From: Bacteroidota bacterium | Lineage (GTDB): Bacteria > Bacteroidota > Bacteroidia > Bacteroidales > F082 | DNA length: 64,000 bases | Direction of reading: 5' to 3' | NCBI GenBank assembly: GCA_009773165.1 | Contig: WOUZ01000001.1 | Location: 682,001-746,000, forward strand | Part shown: positions 42,002 through 51,831 of the stretch, piece by piece | How the letters are laid out: every line of letters begins with the position of its first letter | Position numbering within the stretch: the stretch's first letter is position 1 | Program-made: the position numbers and the translations under genes | Notes under the pieces: generated by a model | The model's input: the letters and a program-made list of their open reading frames with translations, nothing else | Database searches by the model: none | Told to the model about the DNA's origin: nothing

Positions 42002-43558
42002 ATGCCTCTTTTAGGGAGTATTATAAAAAAAGCCTACGAATTGCGGAATATGCCTGTCGAGTTGAAGAATCAACGGCAAAACCCTGTTTCGGCACAAATC
42101 GCTCAGCTAAAGAAACTTTTACAAAAAGCTGAATATACAGCCTTTGGAGAGGAGTATAATTTTGAAGCTATTCTTGCTGATAAGAATATAGTTGAATCCT
42201 TTGCCAAAAGAGTTCCGGTTTTCGATTATAACGCAATGTACAAACAGTGGTGGTACAGGGCATTAAATGGTGAAGCTTATGTTACATGGCCCGGCAGGGT
42301 GAATTATTTTGCTTTGAGTTCAGGCACATCAGAGGCTTCAAGTAAACATATCCCCATCACACAGGACATGCTTACGTCGATAAAAAGAGCTAGTATCCGG
42401 CAGTTGGTTTCTGCCTCCAAATATGATTTCCCCGTTCATTTTTACGAAAAAGGAATTCTTATGATTGGCGGCAGCACACATCTCAATTACAACGGCACTT
42501 ATTTTGCCGGTGATCTTTCTGGTATCACAGCAGGTAATATTCCTTTTTGGTTTGAGCATTTTTACAAACCGGGTCGTCGTATCTCAAAGGCAACAGATTG
42601 GGCAACAAAACTCAACGAGATGGTAAAAAAAGCGCCATCCTGGGATATTGGAGTAATTGTTGGTGTTCCGGCATGGGTACAAATTCTGCTTGAACGTATC
42701 ATCAAAGAGTACAATCTGACCACCATACACGATATTTGGCCCAACCTCACAGTTTATGTCCACAGTGGAGTTTCTTTTGCACCCTATGAGAAAAGTTTTG
42801 AAAAGCTTTTCAGCAAACCTGTTATTTATTCCGAAAGTTACCTTGCCTCTGAAGGCTATATCGCATACCAAACACGGTTGGACAAACGCATCATGCAATT
42901 GATTGTTGACAATGGTATTTATTATGAATTTGTGCCTTTTAACGAACAAAATTTTGATGAAGAAGGTAATTTGCTCAGCAATCCTCAGGTTCTGAGTTTG
43001 CAACAAGCCCAAAACAACGTAGAATATGCTTTATTACTTTCGACAAACGCTGGTGCCTGGAGGTATTTGATTGGGGACACGATCAAATTCACCAATGTGG
43101 AGCAGTGCGAAATTATCATTACCGGACGTACAAAGCAGTTTCTAAGTATTTGTGGCGAACATCTTTCTGTTGAAAATATGAGTCGTGCAATTGAGTTACT
43201 GCAGGAAGAAATGAATATAACTGTTAAAGAATTTACCGTGAGCGGATTCAGGCACGGATCAATGTTTGCGCATCGTTGGTATCTTGGAACTGATGATAAA
43301 GTTGATACTGTAGAGGCTGTCAAAAAAATTGATGGTTATCTCAATCAGCTGAATGACGACTATATGGTAGAACGAACAGAAGCTATTACCGATATTTTCA
43401 TGGAAGTGGTTCCAACAAGGGTGTTCTATGAGTATTTAAAAAAACAAGGCAAAGAAGGAAGTGCCAATAAATTTCCACGTGTATTGAAAGGTCAACGTCT
43501 TGAAGATTGGGAAAATTATCTTTCCGAATTTAAAGCAAAAGAAAACTCAGGGGTTTAA
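42002..43558 (+). CDS. GH3-family acyl-acid amido synthetase-like protein
   Basis: 518 residues. GH3 proteins belong to the adenylate-forming (ANL) superfamily and in plants join amino acids to acyl acids; bacterial members have mostly unknown substrates. ATP-binding motifs are present: YFALSSGTSEASSKHIPIT (about 102-120), VIYSESYLASEGYIAYQ and ITGRTKQFLSICGEHLS, followed by the small C-terminal domain (EFTVSGFRHGSMFAHRWYLG). Length is usual for the bacterial family. A LysE-type exporter gene follows after 24 bases on the same strand, so an amino-acid-linked product or substrate could be handled by both; this is inference. Confidence 0.9.
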   Translation: MPLLGSIIKKAYELRNMPVELKNQRQNPVSAQIAQLKKLLQKAEYTAFGEEYNFEAILADKNIVESFAKRVPVFDYNAMYKQWWYRALNGEAYVTWPGRVNYFALSSGTSEASSKHIPITQDMLTSIKRASIRQLVSASKYDFPVHFYEKGILMIGGSTHLNYNGTYFAGDLSGITAGNIPFWFEHFYKPGRRISKATDWATKLNEMVKKAPSWDIGVIVGVPAWVQILLERIIKEYNLTTIHDIWPNLTVYVHSGVSFAPYEKSFEKLFSKPVIYSESYLASEGYIAYQTRLDKRIMQLIVDNGIYYEFVPFNEQNFDEEGNLLSNPQVLSLQQAQNNVEYALLLSTNAGAWRYLIGDTIKFTNVEQCEIIITGRTKQFLSICGEHLSVENMSRAIELLQEEMNITVKEFTVSGFRHGSMFAHRWYLGTDDKVDTVEAVKKIDGYLNQLNDDYMVERTEAITDIFMEVVPTRVFYEYLKKQGKEGSANKFPRVLKGQRLEDWENYLSEFKAKENSGV

Positions 43559-43582
43559 ATCCGTTATCAGACTAAAAAAGAT

Positions 43583-44230
43583 ATGACAACGATTTTTTTT
43601 GAAGGGGTTTTATTAGGATTGACACTCGCCACATTCTTTGGCTTCGGACCAGCTTTTTTTTCATTAGTACAGACTAGTATTCACAGGGGTTTTTGGCCAG
43701 CTGTATTGCTTGCCTTGGGAATTTTTATCAACGACCTGCTGATGGTGGTTTTGTGCCTGATGGGAGCTGTGCAGATTGTCACTGAGCCAAGTAACTACCT
43801 GTGGTTTGGAATAGCAAGCGGAATCATTCTTATCATTTTTGGACTGGTAACCTATTCTCGAAAAGTTATTACAGAAGGAAATGAAAACCCTGAACTGCCT
43901 GTCGAAATAAGCGGTCCGCGGTGGTTTACGTATATGGCAAAAGGCTTTTTCATGAATATAATTAACCCCTTTGTTTGGGTATTCTGGATTGGGGTAGTTG
44001 TTGGGATTTCGGCACGTTTTGGTGGGAATGAAGAAGACCTCACCTACTTTTTTGCAGGAACTTTAATAACGGTTTTGATAAGCGATATAGGCAAGGCTTA
44101 TGCTTCATTCAGTATAAAGCGATTCTTAAACCAAAAGGTTATTGGAATGTTCAATAAAACTGCAGGTATTGGGTTGATTGGTTTTGGCCTTTTTCTGATT
44201 GTAAAGGTGATTTGGGAATACTTTACGTAA
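43583..44230 (+). CDS. LysE-family translocator
   Basis: 215 residues with about six transmembrane helices. The opening GVLLGLTLATFFGFGPAFFSLVQTSIHRG, followed by a hydrophobic helix, resembles the GPxxxxxxxxxxxxG pattern of LysE/RhtB exporters, and MNIINPFVWVFWIGVV carries the conserved N-P-x-x-W in the second half. Members export amino acids or related compounds; no substrate can be named. It is coupled to the GH3-family gene upstream. Confidence 0.88.
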   Translation: MTTIFFEGVLLGLTLATFFGFGPAFFSLVQTSIHRGFWPAVLLALGIFINDLLMVVLCLMGAVQIVTEPSNYLWFGIASGIILIIFGLVTYSRKVITEGNENPELPVEISGPRWFTYMAKGFFMNIINPFVWVFWIGVVVGISARFGGNEEDLTYFFAGTLITVLISDIGKAYASFSIKRFLNQKVIGMFNKTAGIGLIGFGLFLIVKVIWEYFT

Positions 44231-44294
44231 AAGTTTTTGGAAAATCTTATCTCCGCAAGAAGGAGTAAAAATCAGTAAAATGGGGGGATATTTA

Positions 44295-46046
44295 TCAGTC
44301 AAAAAACTGTATATCTTTCACATTCAACTGCATATTAATTTTACCCTGCCATTCATTTTCCTCAATATGGTAGCAAATACTAAATGGCTTGCCACTTTTA
44401 ATGGCATTAAAATGATGGCCTTGTTGAAAAGCAATTCCTGAAATAGGTTCGCTGCGTTCATTTATCTGCATCAGTTCAAGTTTGAGATGGTTTTTACCTA
44501 CCACTCTGATGCGACCTGTGTCGATTACCTGATCGGTTCGGAAAATGGGTGCCATATTACCCGGGCCAAACGGAGCGAATTGTTTCAAAATACGCAAAAA
44601 CTTAGCGGTAATTTGATTGAAATTGAGTGTGATATCAATTTCTACTTCAGGAATAAGTATTTCATCATCAATTGTTTGACTTACAAAAGTGTGAAATTTA
44701 TGCTTAAAAAGCTCAAGATTTTCAGGTTTCATCGAAAGACCGGCAGCGTATTTATGTCCACCAAAATGCTCAAGCAAGTCGGAGCAATGATCAATGGCAT
44801 CATAAACATCAAAATGCTTGATTGAACGTGCAGATCCTGTGATCAGATTATTGGAACGTGTCAGGATAATTGTTGGACGATAATAAGTATCAGTAAGTCG
44901 TGATGCAACAATTCCAATAACTCCTTTGTGCCATCCTTCGTGAAACAAGACGGTGCTTTTGGCATTTTTGAGTGCAGGGTCGCCTTCAATCATTGCCAGA
45001 GCTTCTTCGGTGATATTATTGTCGAGGCTGCGACGCTCGGTATTGAGATCATTAATAGCGTTAGCTAGTTTTTCTGCATGGCTCATTTTGTCGGCAAGCA
45101 ATAACCTTACCGAATCGCTTGCTTTTTCTATACGTCCGGCAGCATTAATTCGTGGCCCAATCAAAAATACGAGATCGCTGATGGTTAATTCTCTGCTAAA
45201 TGCAGGCTCACCTGCTTTATGATCGGGAACGCGTAAAACCTGAGAATAACTTAAAACGGATTCAACACCCGGTCGGGGAGAGGTATTGATAAGCTTAAGA
45301 CCATAATGAGCAAGTAATCGATTTTCACCAGTGATGGGGACAATATCGGCGGCAATGCTTATAGCAACCAGATCAAGCAATTGCATGATTAATTCAAAAG
45401 GTTCATTTTGTTCCTTGGCTAAAGCAGAAATTAGCTTGAAACCAACACCGCAGCCGGATAATTCCTTAAAAGGATACGAACAATCAGCCCTTTTTGTGTC
45501 AAGAACAGCAACAGCAGCCGGCAATTCATCTCCCGGACGATGGTGATCACAAATGATAAAATCTACGCCTCTTGTGGTAGCATAACGAATTTTTTCCACA
45601 GCCTTAATTCCGCAATCAAGCGCTATAACCAAATTGAAGCCATTATCGGCAGCATGATCGATTCCCTTATAAGAAATACCATAGCCTTCATCATACCTGT
45701 CGGGAATGTAAAACTCAATCTTTTTCTTGAAGTATTTTTTGAGATACGAATAAACAAGAGCAACAGATGTTGTTCCATCTACATCGTAATCGCCATAAAT
45801 TAGAATTTTCTCGTTTTTTTCAATAGCCTTAAGCACCCGCTCAACGGCTTTATCCATATCTTTCATCAGATAAGGGTCGTGCAGTTGATCAAAATCTGGT
45901 CTGAAAAATAATTTAGCTTCTTCGAATGTTGAAATTTCGCGTTGAGCAAGCAAATTAGCAACCTTGTCATCTACCGACAAAACCTCCATCAATTTCCGTA
46001 CTACCTCACTATCACCTTGTTGCTTTAAAACCCACCTACTTTGCAT
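44295..46046 (-). CDS. recJ: Single-stranded-DNA-specific exonuclease RecJ
   Basis: 583 residues from my preferred start at 46046 (MQSRWVLKQQGDSEVV), the typical RecJ opening; the frame can extend to 46094 but without family similarity. RecJ degrades single-stranded DNA from the 5' end in recombination and repair. The DHH domain shows ILIYGDYDVDGTTSVAL (metal-binding DYDVD), ALDCGI and ICDHHRPGDELPAA; the DHHA1 domain shows FGGHKYAAGLSM, and an OB-fold follows near the end (RVVGKNHLKLELMQ). All metal ligands are present. Its 3' end faces the LysE gene, and the MacB-type permease lies upstream in the same direction with its stop at 46193. Confidence 0.96.
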   Translation of the reverse strand: MQSRWVLKQQGDSEVVRKLMEVLSVDDKVANLLAQREISTFEEAKLFFRPDFDQLHDPYLMKDMDKAVERVLKAIEKNEKILIYGDYDVDGTTSVALVYSYLKKYFKKKIEFYIPDRYDEGYGISYKGIDHAADNGFNLVIALDCGIKAVEKIRYATTRGVDFIICDHHRPGDELPAAVAVLDTKRADCSYPFKELSGCGVGFKLISALAKEQNEPFELIMQLLDLVAISIAADIVPITGENRLLAHYGLKLINTSPRPGVESVLSYSQVLRVPDHKAGEPAFSRELTISDLVFLIGPRINAAGRIEKASDSVRLLLADKMSHAEKLANAINDLNTERRSLDNNITEEALAMIEGDPALKNAKSTVLFHEGWHKGVIGIVASRLTDTYYRPTIILTRSNNLITGSARSIKHFDVYDAIDHCSDLLEHFGGHKYAAGLSMKPENLELFKHKFHTFVSQTIDDEILIPEVEIDITLNFNQITAKFLRILKQFAPFGPGNMAPIFRTDQVIDTGRIRVVGKNHLKLELMQINERSEPISGIAFQQGHHFNAIKSGKPFSICYHIEENEWQGKINMQLNVKDIQFFD

Positions 46047-46192
46047 CCAAAATTTGTTTAATCTGTAAAGATAGGAAGAATCGTTTGCAATCAAAGCTTT
46101 TTTTTCGGCTTTGACCAGTGTTTTATAAAGGGAATGTAATAGCAGAATGAAAGGTTAATAGTTCCATCCTTCAGAAGTTGAGAATTATACTC

Positions 46193-47434
46193 TCAAAAGT
46201 TTGAACGCATTGCTTCCACAGGATCAAGTCGTGAAGCCGACCAGGCAGGAATAAAACCTGATACAAGTCCGATAAGTCCTGAAACAGATAGCCCAAGCAA
46301 AACATTTTGAAATGATAATCCCAACTGAAACGATGTGGTGCTGCTTACGATTACGCTCATTGTAAACACTATAAGTAAACCAACAATACCACCAAGAATG
46401 GCAAGAAAAATTGCTTCGAACAGGAATTGCAGAAGGATGAAATAGTTTTTTGCACCCAGAGATTTTTGAATACCGATTTGATTGGTACGTTCTTTTACAG
46501 AAACAAACATGATGTTGGCAATTCCAAAACCTCCAACTAATAACGAAAAACCACCGATAACCCAGCCTACAATTGCAATAACAGAAAATAATTGGTCGAA
46601 TGACTTGTTGATGATATCCATTTCGTTAATGGCAAAATTATCTTCAGCTGTAGGTTTTATTTTACGAATGGATCGCATAATGCCCCGGAGCTCATCCTCA
46701 AGTTCTTCGTTGGATACACCTGCTTTGGCTCTTGCCACAATAGTTGTCCCATTGCGAAGATCAATAACATTTCGCCCGAACTGAACAGGTATCAGCGCCG
46801 ATTTATCGTTGGAGTTCCCAAAAAGATTTTCTCCCTGCTTTTTCATTACTCCGATAACATCGAGCTTAAGTCCAAAAACCTTCACTGTTTGTCCGATCGG
46901 ATCGGAAGTCGGAAAAAGCGCCTCGGCAACTTCTGCTCCAATAATAACAACATTTCGTCCGGATTGTGATTCCTGAGACGTGAAGTACCTTCCTGACTCC
47001 AAATCGAAGGGCATGACAATTGAATAATCGTGCGAAACAGCGTTCACCGAAACATCCTCAACGTTTATAGACTCAAAACTTACGCTTCGGTTATCGCCTG
47101 TCATAAACGCAAACGACTGCGCAGCGTTACTTCTTTTTTCCAATTCTGCAAGCTCACGTAACGAAGCTTCCGGACGCTGCCAATATTTCCACCATGGATA
47201 ATCAGAGCCCGATGCCCAGGGCCACTTCTGAACAAATAAAATGTTGTCACCCAACGAGTTAATATCACTTCTTATTGATTTTTCAAGGCTGTCAAAAACA
47301 GAAAAAACAGCAATAATTGAAAATATACCAATAGTGATGCCGAGCAAAGACAAAATGGTTCTTACCTTGTTCACCAGCAATGCGGTAACTGCAAACCGAA
47401 AGCTTTCCTGAAGAAGTCGAAAGAAGAGTAACAT
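46193..47434 (-). CDS. ABC transporter permease, MacB/FtsX type
   Basis: 413 residues. One N-terminal helix (about 20-42, NKVRTILSLLGITIGIFSII) leads to a large periplasmic MacB_PCD-like domain (about 45-270, with SGRYFTSQESQSGRNVVIIG and GQTVKVFGLKLDVIGVM), then three helices in the FtsX domain (GGFGIANIMFVSVKERTNQIGIQKSLGA). These proteins need an ATPase partner and often an outer-membrane and adaptor protein; none is encoded within the window, so its partner is elsewhere. The family moves lipoproteins, peptides or toxins; the substrate is unknown. It diverges from purH with a gap of about 200 bases. Confidence 0.9.
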   Translation of the reverse strand: MLLFFRLLQESFRFAVTALLVNKVRTILSLLGITIGIFSIIAVFSVFDSLEKSIRSDINSLGDNILFVQKWPWASGSDYPWWKYWQRPEASLRELAELEKRSNAAQSFAFMTGDNRSVSFESINVEDVSVNAVSHDYSIVMPFDLESGRYFTSQESQSGRNVVIIGAEVAEALFPTSDPIGQTVKVFGLKLDVIGVMKKQGENLFGNSNDKSALIPVQFGRNVIDLRNGTTIVARAKAGVSNEELEDELRGIMRSIRKIKPTAEDNFAINEMDIINKSFDQLFSVIAIVGWVIGGFSLLVGGFGIANIMFVSVKERTNQIGIQKSLGAKNYFILLQFLFEAIFLAILGGIVGLLIVFTMSVIVSSTTSFQLGLSFQNVLLGLSVSGLIGLVSGFIPAWSASRLDPVEAMRSNF

Positions 47435-47642
47435 ATGTGTGAAATTTCAAGGGTAAAAGTAAACATTCCTTCATTATACTGCCAAAAGCCATTAAACAAA
47501 GTTACTATTCCAGCTTTTTCAAATTCCTTAGGATTTATAAACAACGGTCTGCGGGGCAATTTTGGAGTATTTTTAAATTGTTATGCACTTTTCAACGGCT
47601 TTTTTTTATAATCTTGCAAATTGTTTTAAGCTTAAAATCAAG

Positions 47643-49154
47643 ATGTTAAAAAAGATACAAACTGCCTTAATCTCTGTATATTACAAAGAAGGTCTGGATT
47701 TGATTGTTCAAAAATTGAATGAACATGATGTAAAAATATTTTCAACAGGAGGAACTTTCGATTTCATTTCCAAGCTTGGAATTCCTGTTGAGGCAGTTGA
47801 AACGCTCACCGGCTACCCATCAATTTTGGGAGGACGGGTCAAAACCTTACATCCAAAAGTGTTTGGTGGCATTTTAGGACGCGGAAACAATCCGTCCGAC
47901 GTGACTGAAATGGAAAATTATGCCATTCCGGCTTTTGACCTGGTAATTGTTGATTTATATCCTTTTGAAGAGACCGTAAATAAAACAACGGAGGAGCAGT
48001 TAATAATCGAGAAAATTGATATTGGCGGCATTTCGTTGATACGTGCAGGAGCCAAAAATCATCAGGATGTTTGCATAGTGCCTTCAGTAACCTATTACAG
48101 CGAGTTACTTGAATTGCTCCAAAAAGGACCTTATACTTCACTAGAAGACAGGCGCAGATTTGCGGCATATGCCTTTGGGGTAAGCTCGCATTATGATGCC
48201 GCTATTTACAATTGGTTTACTGGTGGTCAGCAACAACTCAGGCTTTCGGGCAGCAGCGCACAACCGCTTCGGTATGGTGAGAATCCCCACCAAAAAGGCA
48301 TCTTCTACGGCAACCTTGATGAAGTTTTTGAAAAGTTGCATGGAAAAGATCTGTCTTATAATAATTTGCTCGATCTCGATGCCGGATTGCATCTTATAGC
48401 CGAATTTGAAGAACCAAGTTTTGCTATCCTCAAACATAACAACGCGTGTGGCCTGGCTTCCAGAGACACGATGAGAGAAGCTTATCTGGCTGCATTGGCA
48501 GGTGATCCTGTTTCTGCTTTCGGTGGAGTACTTGTTGCTAACCGAAAATTGGATGAGGCAACGGCTTTATTAGTCAACGAATTGTTTTTTGAAGTGATAA
48601 TAGCTCCTGATTATGAAGAAAATGCACTTCAACTACTCTATTCTCGTAAAAATAGAATAATTTTGCAACTTAGAACAGGAGTGTTTCCAAAAACACAATA
48701 CAAGACACTTTTAAACGGACTGCTTTCACAGGAGAAGGATGTACAAACTGAACAAGCCGCTGATATGCGGGTTGTTACTCAAAAAGCTCCCACAGCAGCT
48801 GAAACAGATGATCTTGTTTTTGCTAATAAAATTGTTAAACACACCCGTTCAAACGCAATTGTACTTGTAAAAAACAAGCAATTGGCGGGAAGCGGAATCG
48901 GGCAAACCTCACGTGTTGATGCACTGAAACAAGCCGTAGCCAAAGCAAAAGAGTTTGGCTTCGATTTGAATGGTGCTGTGATGGCTTCTGATGCTTTCTT
49001 CCCTTTTGCCGACTCGGTGGAGATCGCTTCACAAGCCGGCATTACTGCAGTGGTTCAACCAGGAGGATCGGTACGCGATAATGATACCATCAACTTTTGC
49101 AACTCAGCAGGCCTAAGCATGGTGTTTACAGGTATCAGGCATTTTAAACATTGA
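47643..49154 (+). CDS. purH: Bifunctional IMP cyclohydrolase / AICAR formyltransferase
   Basis: 503 residues from the start at 47643 (MLKKIQTALISVYYKEGLDLI), the family's normal opening; the frame extends 60 bases upstream without similarity. It catalyses the last two steps of IMP synthesis in the cytosol. The MGS-like cyclohydrolase domain (about 1-150) has STGGTFDFISKLGIPVEAVE and GRVKTLHPKVFGGILGR. The formyltransferase domain shows LRYGENPHQKGIFYG, AILKHNNACGLA with the catalytic Lys-His pair, DPVSAFGGVLVANRKLD and the C-terminal VVQPGGSVRDNDTINFCN. A weak box TAATCTTG (47609-47616) precedes the start. The mreB gene follows after 27 bases, an order common in Bacteroidota. Confidence 0.97.
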   Translation: MLKKIQTALISVYYKEGLDLIVQKLNEHDVKIFSTGGTFDFISKLGIPVEAVETLTGYPSILGGRVKTLHPKVFGGILGRGNNPSDVTEMENYAIPAFDLVIVDLYPFEETVNKTTEEQLIIEKIDIGGISLIRAGAKNHQDVCIVPSVTYYSELLELLQKGPYTSLEDRRRFAAYAFGVSSHYDAAIYNWFTGGQQQLRLSGSSAQPLRYGENPHQKGIFYGNLDEVFEKLHGKDLSYNNLLDLDAGLHLIAEFEEPSFAILKHNNACGLASRDTMREAYLAALAGDPVSAFGGVLVANRKLDEATALLVNELFFEVIIAPDYEENALQLLYSRKNRIILQLRTGVFPKTQYKTLLNGLLSQEKDVQTEQAADMRVVTQKAPTAAETDDLVFANKIVKHTRSNAIVLVKNKQLAGSGIGQTSRVDALKQAVAKAKEFGFDLNGAVMASDAFFPFADSVEIASQAGITAVVQPGGSVRDNDTINFCNSAGLSMVFTGIRHFKH

Positions 49155-49181
49155 TAAATAAGTCAATAAACACACATAGAT

Positions 49182-50204
49182 ATGGGATTATTTTCGTTCC
49201 TAAACAAAGAGATTGCTATTGACCTTGGTACGGCCAATACTATCATTATCTACAATGATAAGGTAGTTGTTGATGAACCATCAATCGTTGCCATAGAGCG
49301 CAACACAGGCCGGATTATTGCTGTAGGTAAAAAAGCGATGATGATGCATGGTAAAACACATGAAAACATCAAAACCATTCGTCCGCTGCGCGATGGAGTA
49401 ATCGCCGATTTTCAAGCCGCTGAGCATATGATGCGGGAGATGATCAAAATGATTGGTATAAAAAGCAGGTTCTTCCCACCTGCATTGAAAATGGTTATTT
49501 GTATCCCTTCGGGTATTACTGAAGTAGAAGAAAGAGCTGTAAAAGATTCTGCCGAACAGGCTGGTGCCAAAGAGGTAAGATTGATACACGAACCTATGGC
49601 TGCTGCTATTGGAATTGGTATCGATGTGCTCGAACCTACCGGAAACATGATTATTGATATTGGTGGAGGAACAAGTGAAATTGCTGTTATCGCCTTAGGT
49701 GGTATTGTAAATAATAAATCGATCCGCATTGCCGGAGATGACTTTAATGCTGATATTGAAGAGTATATGCGTAAGCAACACAACATTAATATTGGCGAAC
49801 GTACAGCTGAACGCATCAAGATAGAAGTTGGTGCAGCGCTTCCTCTTATTGATAATCCACCGGACGATTTCCCTGTTCACGGACGGGATATGTTAACAGG
49901 TATTCCAAAGGAGATTAAAGTAAACTATACCGAAATAGCCCATTGTCTGGATAAAAGTATTTCAAAAATTGAAGCTGCGGTGCTCAACGCACTTGAAATG
50001 ACACCTCCTGAACTTTCAGCTGATATTTTCAGAACAGGGATTTATTTGGCTGGCGGTGGTTCGTTGCTTCGGGGCCTCGACAAGCGCTTGCATCAAAAGA
50101 CCAAACTTCCGGTGCACGTGGCAGAAGATCCTTTGCGTGCTGTTGCCCGTGGCACAGGTATTGCCCTTAAAAACTTTGATAAGTTCCCATTCCTGATCAA
50201 ATAG
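49182..50204 (+). CDS. mreB: Rod shape-determining protein MreB
   Basis: 340 residues. This bacterial actin polymerises along the inner membrane and guides lateral wall synthesis. Actin-fold motifs are visible: phosphate 1 EIAIDLGTANTIIIYNDKVV, IRPLRDGVIADFQAAEHM, CIPSGITEVEERAVKDSAEQ, LIHEPMAAAIGIG, phosphate 2 MIIDIGGGTSEIAVIALGGI and the adenosine motif IYLAGGGSLLRGLDKRL. The N-terminal FSFLNKE fits the membrane-binding helix region. It heads an mreB-mreC-mreD unit. Confidence 0.98.
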   Translation: MGLFSFLNKEIAIDLGTANTIIIYNDKVVVDEPSIVAIERNTGRIIAVGKKAMMMHGKTHENIKTIRPLRDGVIADFQAAEHMMREMIKMIGIKSRFFPPALKMVICIPSGITEVEERAVKDSAEQAGAKEVRLIHEPMAAAIGIGIDVLEPTGNMIIDIGGGTSEIAVIALGGIVNNKSIRIAGDDFNADIEEYMRKQHNINIGERTAERIKIEVGAALPLIDNPPDDFPVHGRDMLTGIPKEIKVNYTEIAHCLDKSISKIEAAVLNALEMTPPELSADIFRTGIYLAGGGSLLRGLDKRLHQKTKLPVHVAEDPLRAVARGTGIALKNFDKFPFLIK

Positions 50205-50225
50205 CAAGCAGCAGAGTAACGCAGC

Positions 50226-51044
50226 ATGTATAACCTTATCCGATTTTTACAGAAACACAATTTCATCATTCTATTTGTGTTTCTGGAGGCGTTGGCATTG
50301 GTCATGCTAAGTCGCAGCCATACGTTTCACAGGGCGGCGCTAAATCACCGTACAAATACCATTGCCGGAAGTGTTTATCACATCAACAGTGATATCACCA
50401 ATTATTTTTCGCTACAGCAGCAAAACACCCGGCTGCAGCAGCAAAATGCCGATTTGTTACGAAAGCTTGCTCTTGTTCAAGAAATGATTCCTGATCCGGA
50501 TAGCGCCCTCAGAAGTCAGATTTTTGATTTTGTACCTGCAAGAGTGATAAACAACACGGTGGATCTACGTAACAACTATATCATAATTAACAAGGGCTTC
50601 AGAGATGGAGTCAGCAAGGATATGGGAATTGTATCACCCGATGGAGTTGCGGGTATTATAATTGGAGTGAGTGAGCATTATGCCACAGCAATGTCGCTTT
50701 TGCACAAGCACGCTACTCTAAGCGTACGATTTTTAAATAACGATCAAATTGCAAATCTTCATTGGCGCGGAGGCGATTATCATTATGCCGAAGTAGTGGA
50801 TATTCCTTCACATGTTATTCCAAATGAGGGAGATACAATTGTCACAAGTGGACACTCCTTTGTGTTTCCCGAAGGACTGATGGTAGGAACAGTGGCAGAG
50901 TTGATTGAATCTGAACGAGGAAATTTGAACACTGCCCGCGTGAAATTTCAAACAAACTTTGGGAAATTACGTAATGTTTATGTGGTGAAAAATGCCCATC
51001 GCAACGAATTAGATGCCTTATCAACCATCAAAACCAATGAATAA
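50226..51044 (+). CDS. mreC: Rod shape-determining protein MreC
   Basis: 272 residues. One N-terminal membrane helix (about 13-31, NFIILFVFLEALALVML) is followed by a coiled coil (about 60-92, LQQQNTRLQQQNADLLRKLA) and the periplasmic beta-barrel domain (PARVINNTVDLRNNYIIINK, RDGVSKDMGIVSPDGVAGII, GDTIVTSGHSFVFPEGLMVG). MreC links MreB to the periplasmic wall synthases. It lies 21 bases after mreB and overlaps mreD by 8 bases. Confidence 0.95.
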   Translation: MYNLIRFLQKHNFIILFVFLEALALVMLSRSHTFHRAALNHRTNTIAGSVYHINSDITNYFSLQQQNTRLQQQNADLLRKLALVQEMIPDPDSALRSQIFDFVPARVINNTVDLRNNYIIINKGFRDGVSKDMGIVSPDGVAGIIIGVSEHYATAMSLLHKHATLSVRFLNNDQIANLHWRGGDYHYAEVVDIPSHVIPNEGDTIVTSGHSFVFPEGLMVGTVAELIESERGNLNTARVKFQTNFGKLRNVYVVKNAHRNELDALSTIKTNE

Positions 51045-51555
51045 CACCCTGTTAAATACGTTACGGTTTATTGGATTGATACTTCTGCAGGTGTTGATTC
51101 TTAATCACATAGAGTTAATTGGTTATGTGAATCCCTTTGTTTACATCCTTTTTGTTTTAATGCTTCCTTTATCAACACCGGGTTGGTTGCTTTTATTGTT
51201 GAGTTTTGGAACAGGTTATACGATCGATGTTTTTATGTCAAGTGCAGGTCTTCATACTGCTGCAACCGTTTTTATGGCATTCATGCGCCCCTATGTCGTT
51301 CAACTTGCAACAGGAGCTAAAGAACCTGAAATGCTGAATAATCCAGGGCTGTCACAAATGGGTATCCGATGGTGGTTCAGCTATTCTCTTAGCCTTGTAT
51401 TTCTTCATCATTTTGCGCTTTTTCTTCTTGAATCTTTCAGCTTCAGCCAGCTGGGTTATACGCTGATCAGGATTGTTCTGAGTGTTCTGTTCACTGAGAT
51501 ACTGATTCTTTTGCTAAGCTATTTCTTTGCTACCCGACCCAAAAAAAAGAAATAA
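51037..51555 (+). CDS. mreD: Rod shape-determining protein MreD
   Basis: 172 residues from ATG 51037, which overlaps the end of mreC (ATGAATAA context); an in-frame ATG at 51013 would overlap more deeply. It has about five to six membrane helices with GYTIDVFMSSAGLHTAATVF, the conserved D-x-x-x-S-x-x-x-x-H region of MreD, and a basic tail RPKKKK. It is the last gene of the unit. In many Bacteroidota pbp2 (mrdA) and rodA follow directly; here the next gene is unrelated. Confidence 0.9.
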   Translation: MNNTLLNTLRFIGLILLQVLILNHIELIGYVNPFVYILFVLMLPLSTPGWLLLLLSFGTGYTIDVFMSSAGLHTAATVFMAFMRPYVVQLATGAKEPEMLNNPGLSQMGIRWWFSYSLSLVFLHHFALFLLESFSFSQLGYTLIRIVLSVLFTEILILLLSYFFATRPKKKK

Positions 51556-51798
51556 AATTGCGGTTTGATAGCTTTTCCAGGTCCTCATTCCACATCTTCG
51601 TAAATTGGAAATCCAATTGCATATCAATGAATTAAGCATTTGATATACTGAGCTATACAAAATTTATTAAGGAATTTTTCTTTTGGCTTTCAATCAGGAA
51701 ACGCACCTGTTTTAGTGTTTTATTGTGAATTTTGGACATAGTTAACTTTATAAGATTGTTAAAAAAGCAAAACTAGTTTTCCGAATAAAAAAAAACGA

Positions 51799-51806
51799 TA
51801 GATTTG
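51799..51806 (+). promoter_or_regulatory. Promoter -7 box for the TlpA-like lipoprotein
   Basis: TAGATTTG, an exact TAnnTTTG, 25 bases before the ATG at 51832. The expected -33 position reads GTTT, a poor match. The 276-base gap after mreD holds only this box. Confidence 0.45.
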
Positions 51807-51831
51807 CCCTTATAAGTAAACTCCAAAAATC

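Noticed and set aside
46193-47434. MacB-like permease as part of a full efflux operon
   Set aside because: No ATPase, adaptor or outer-membrane gene is adjacent; neighbours are recJ and purH.
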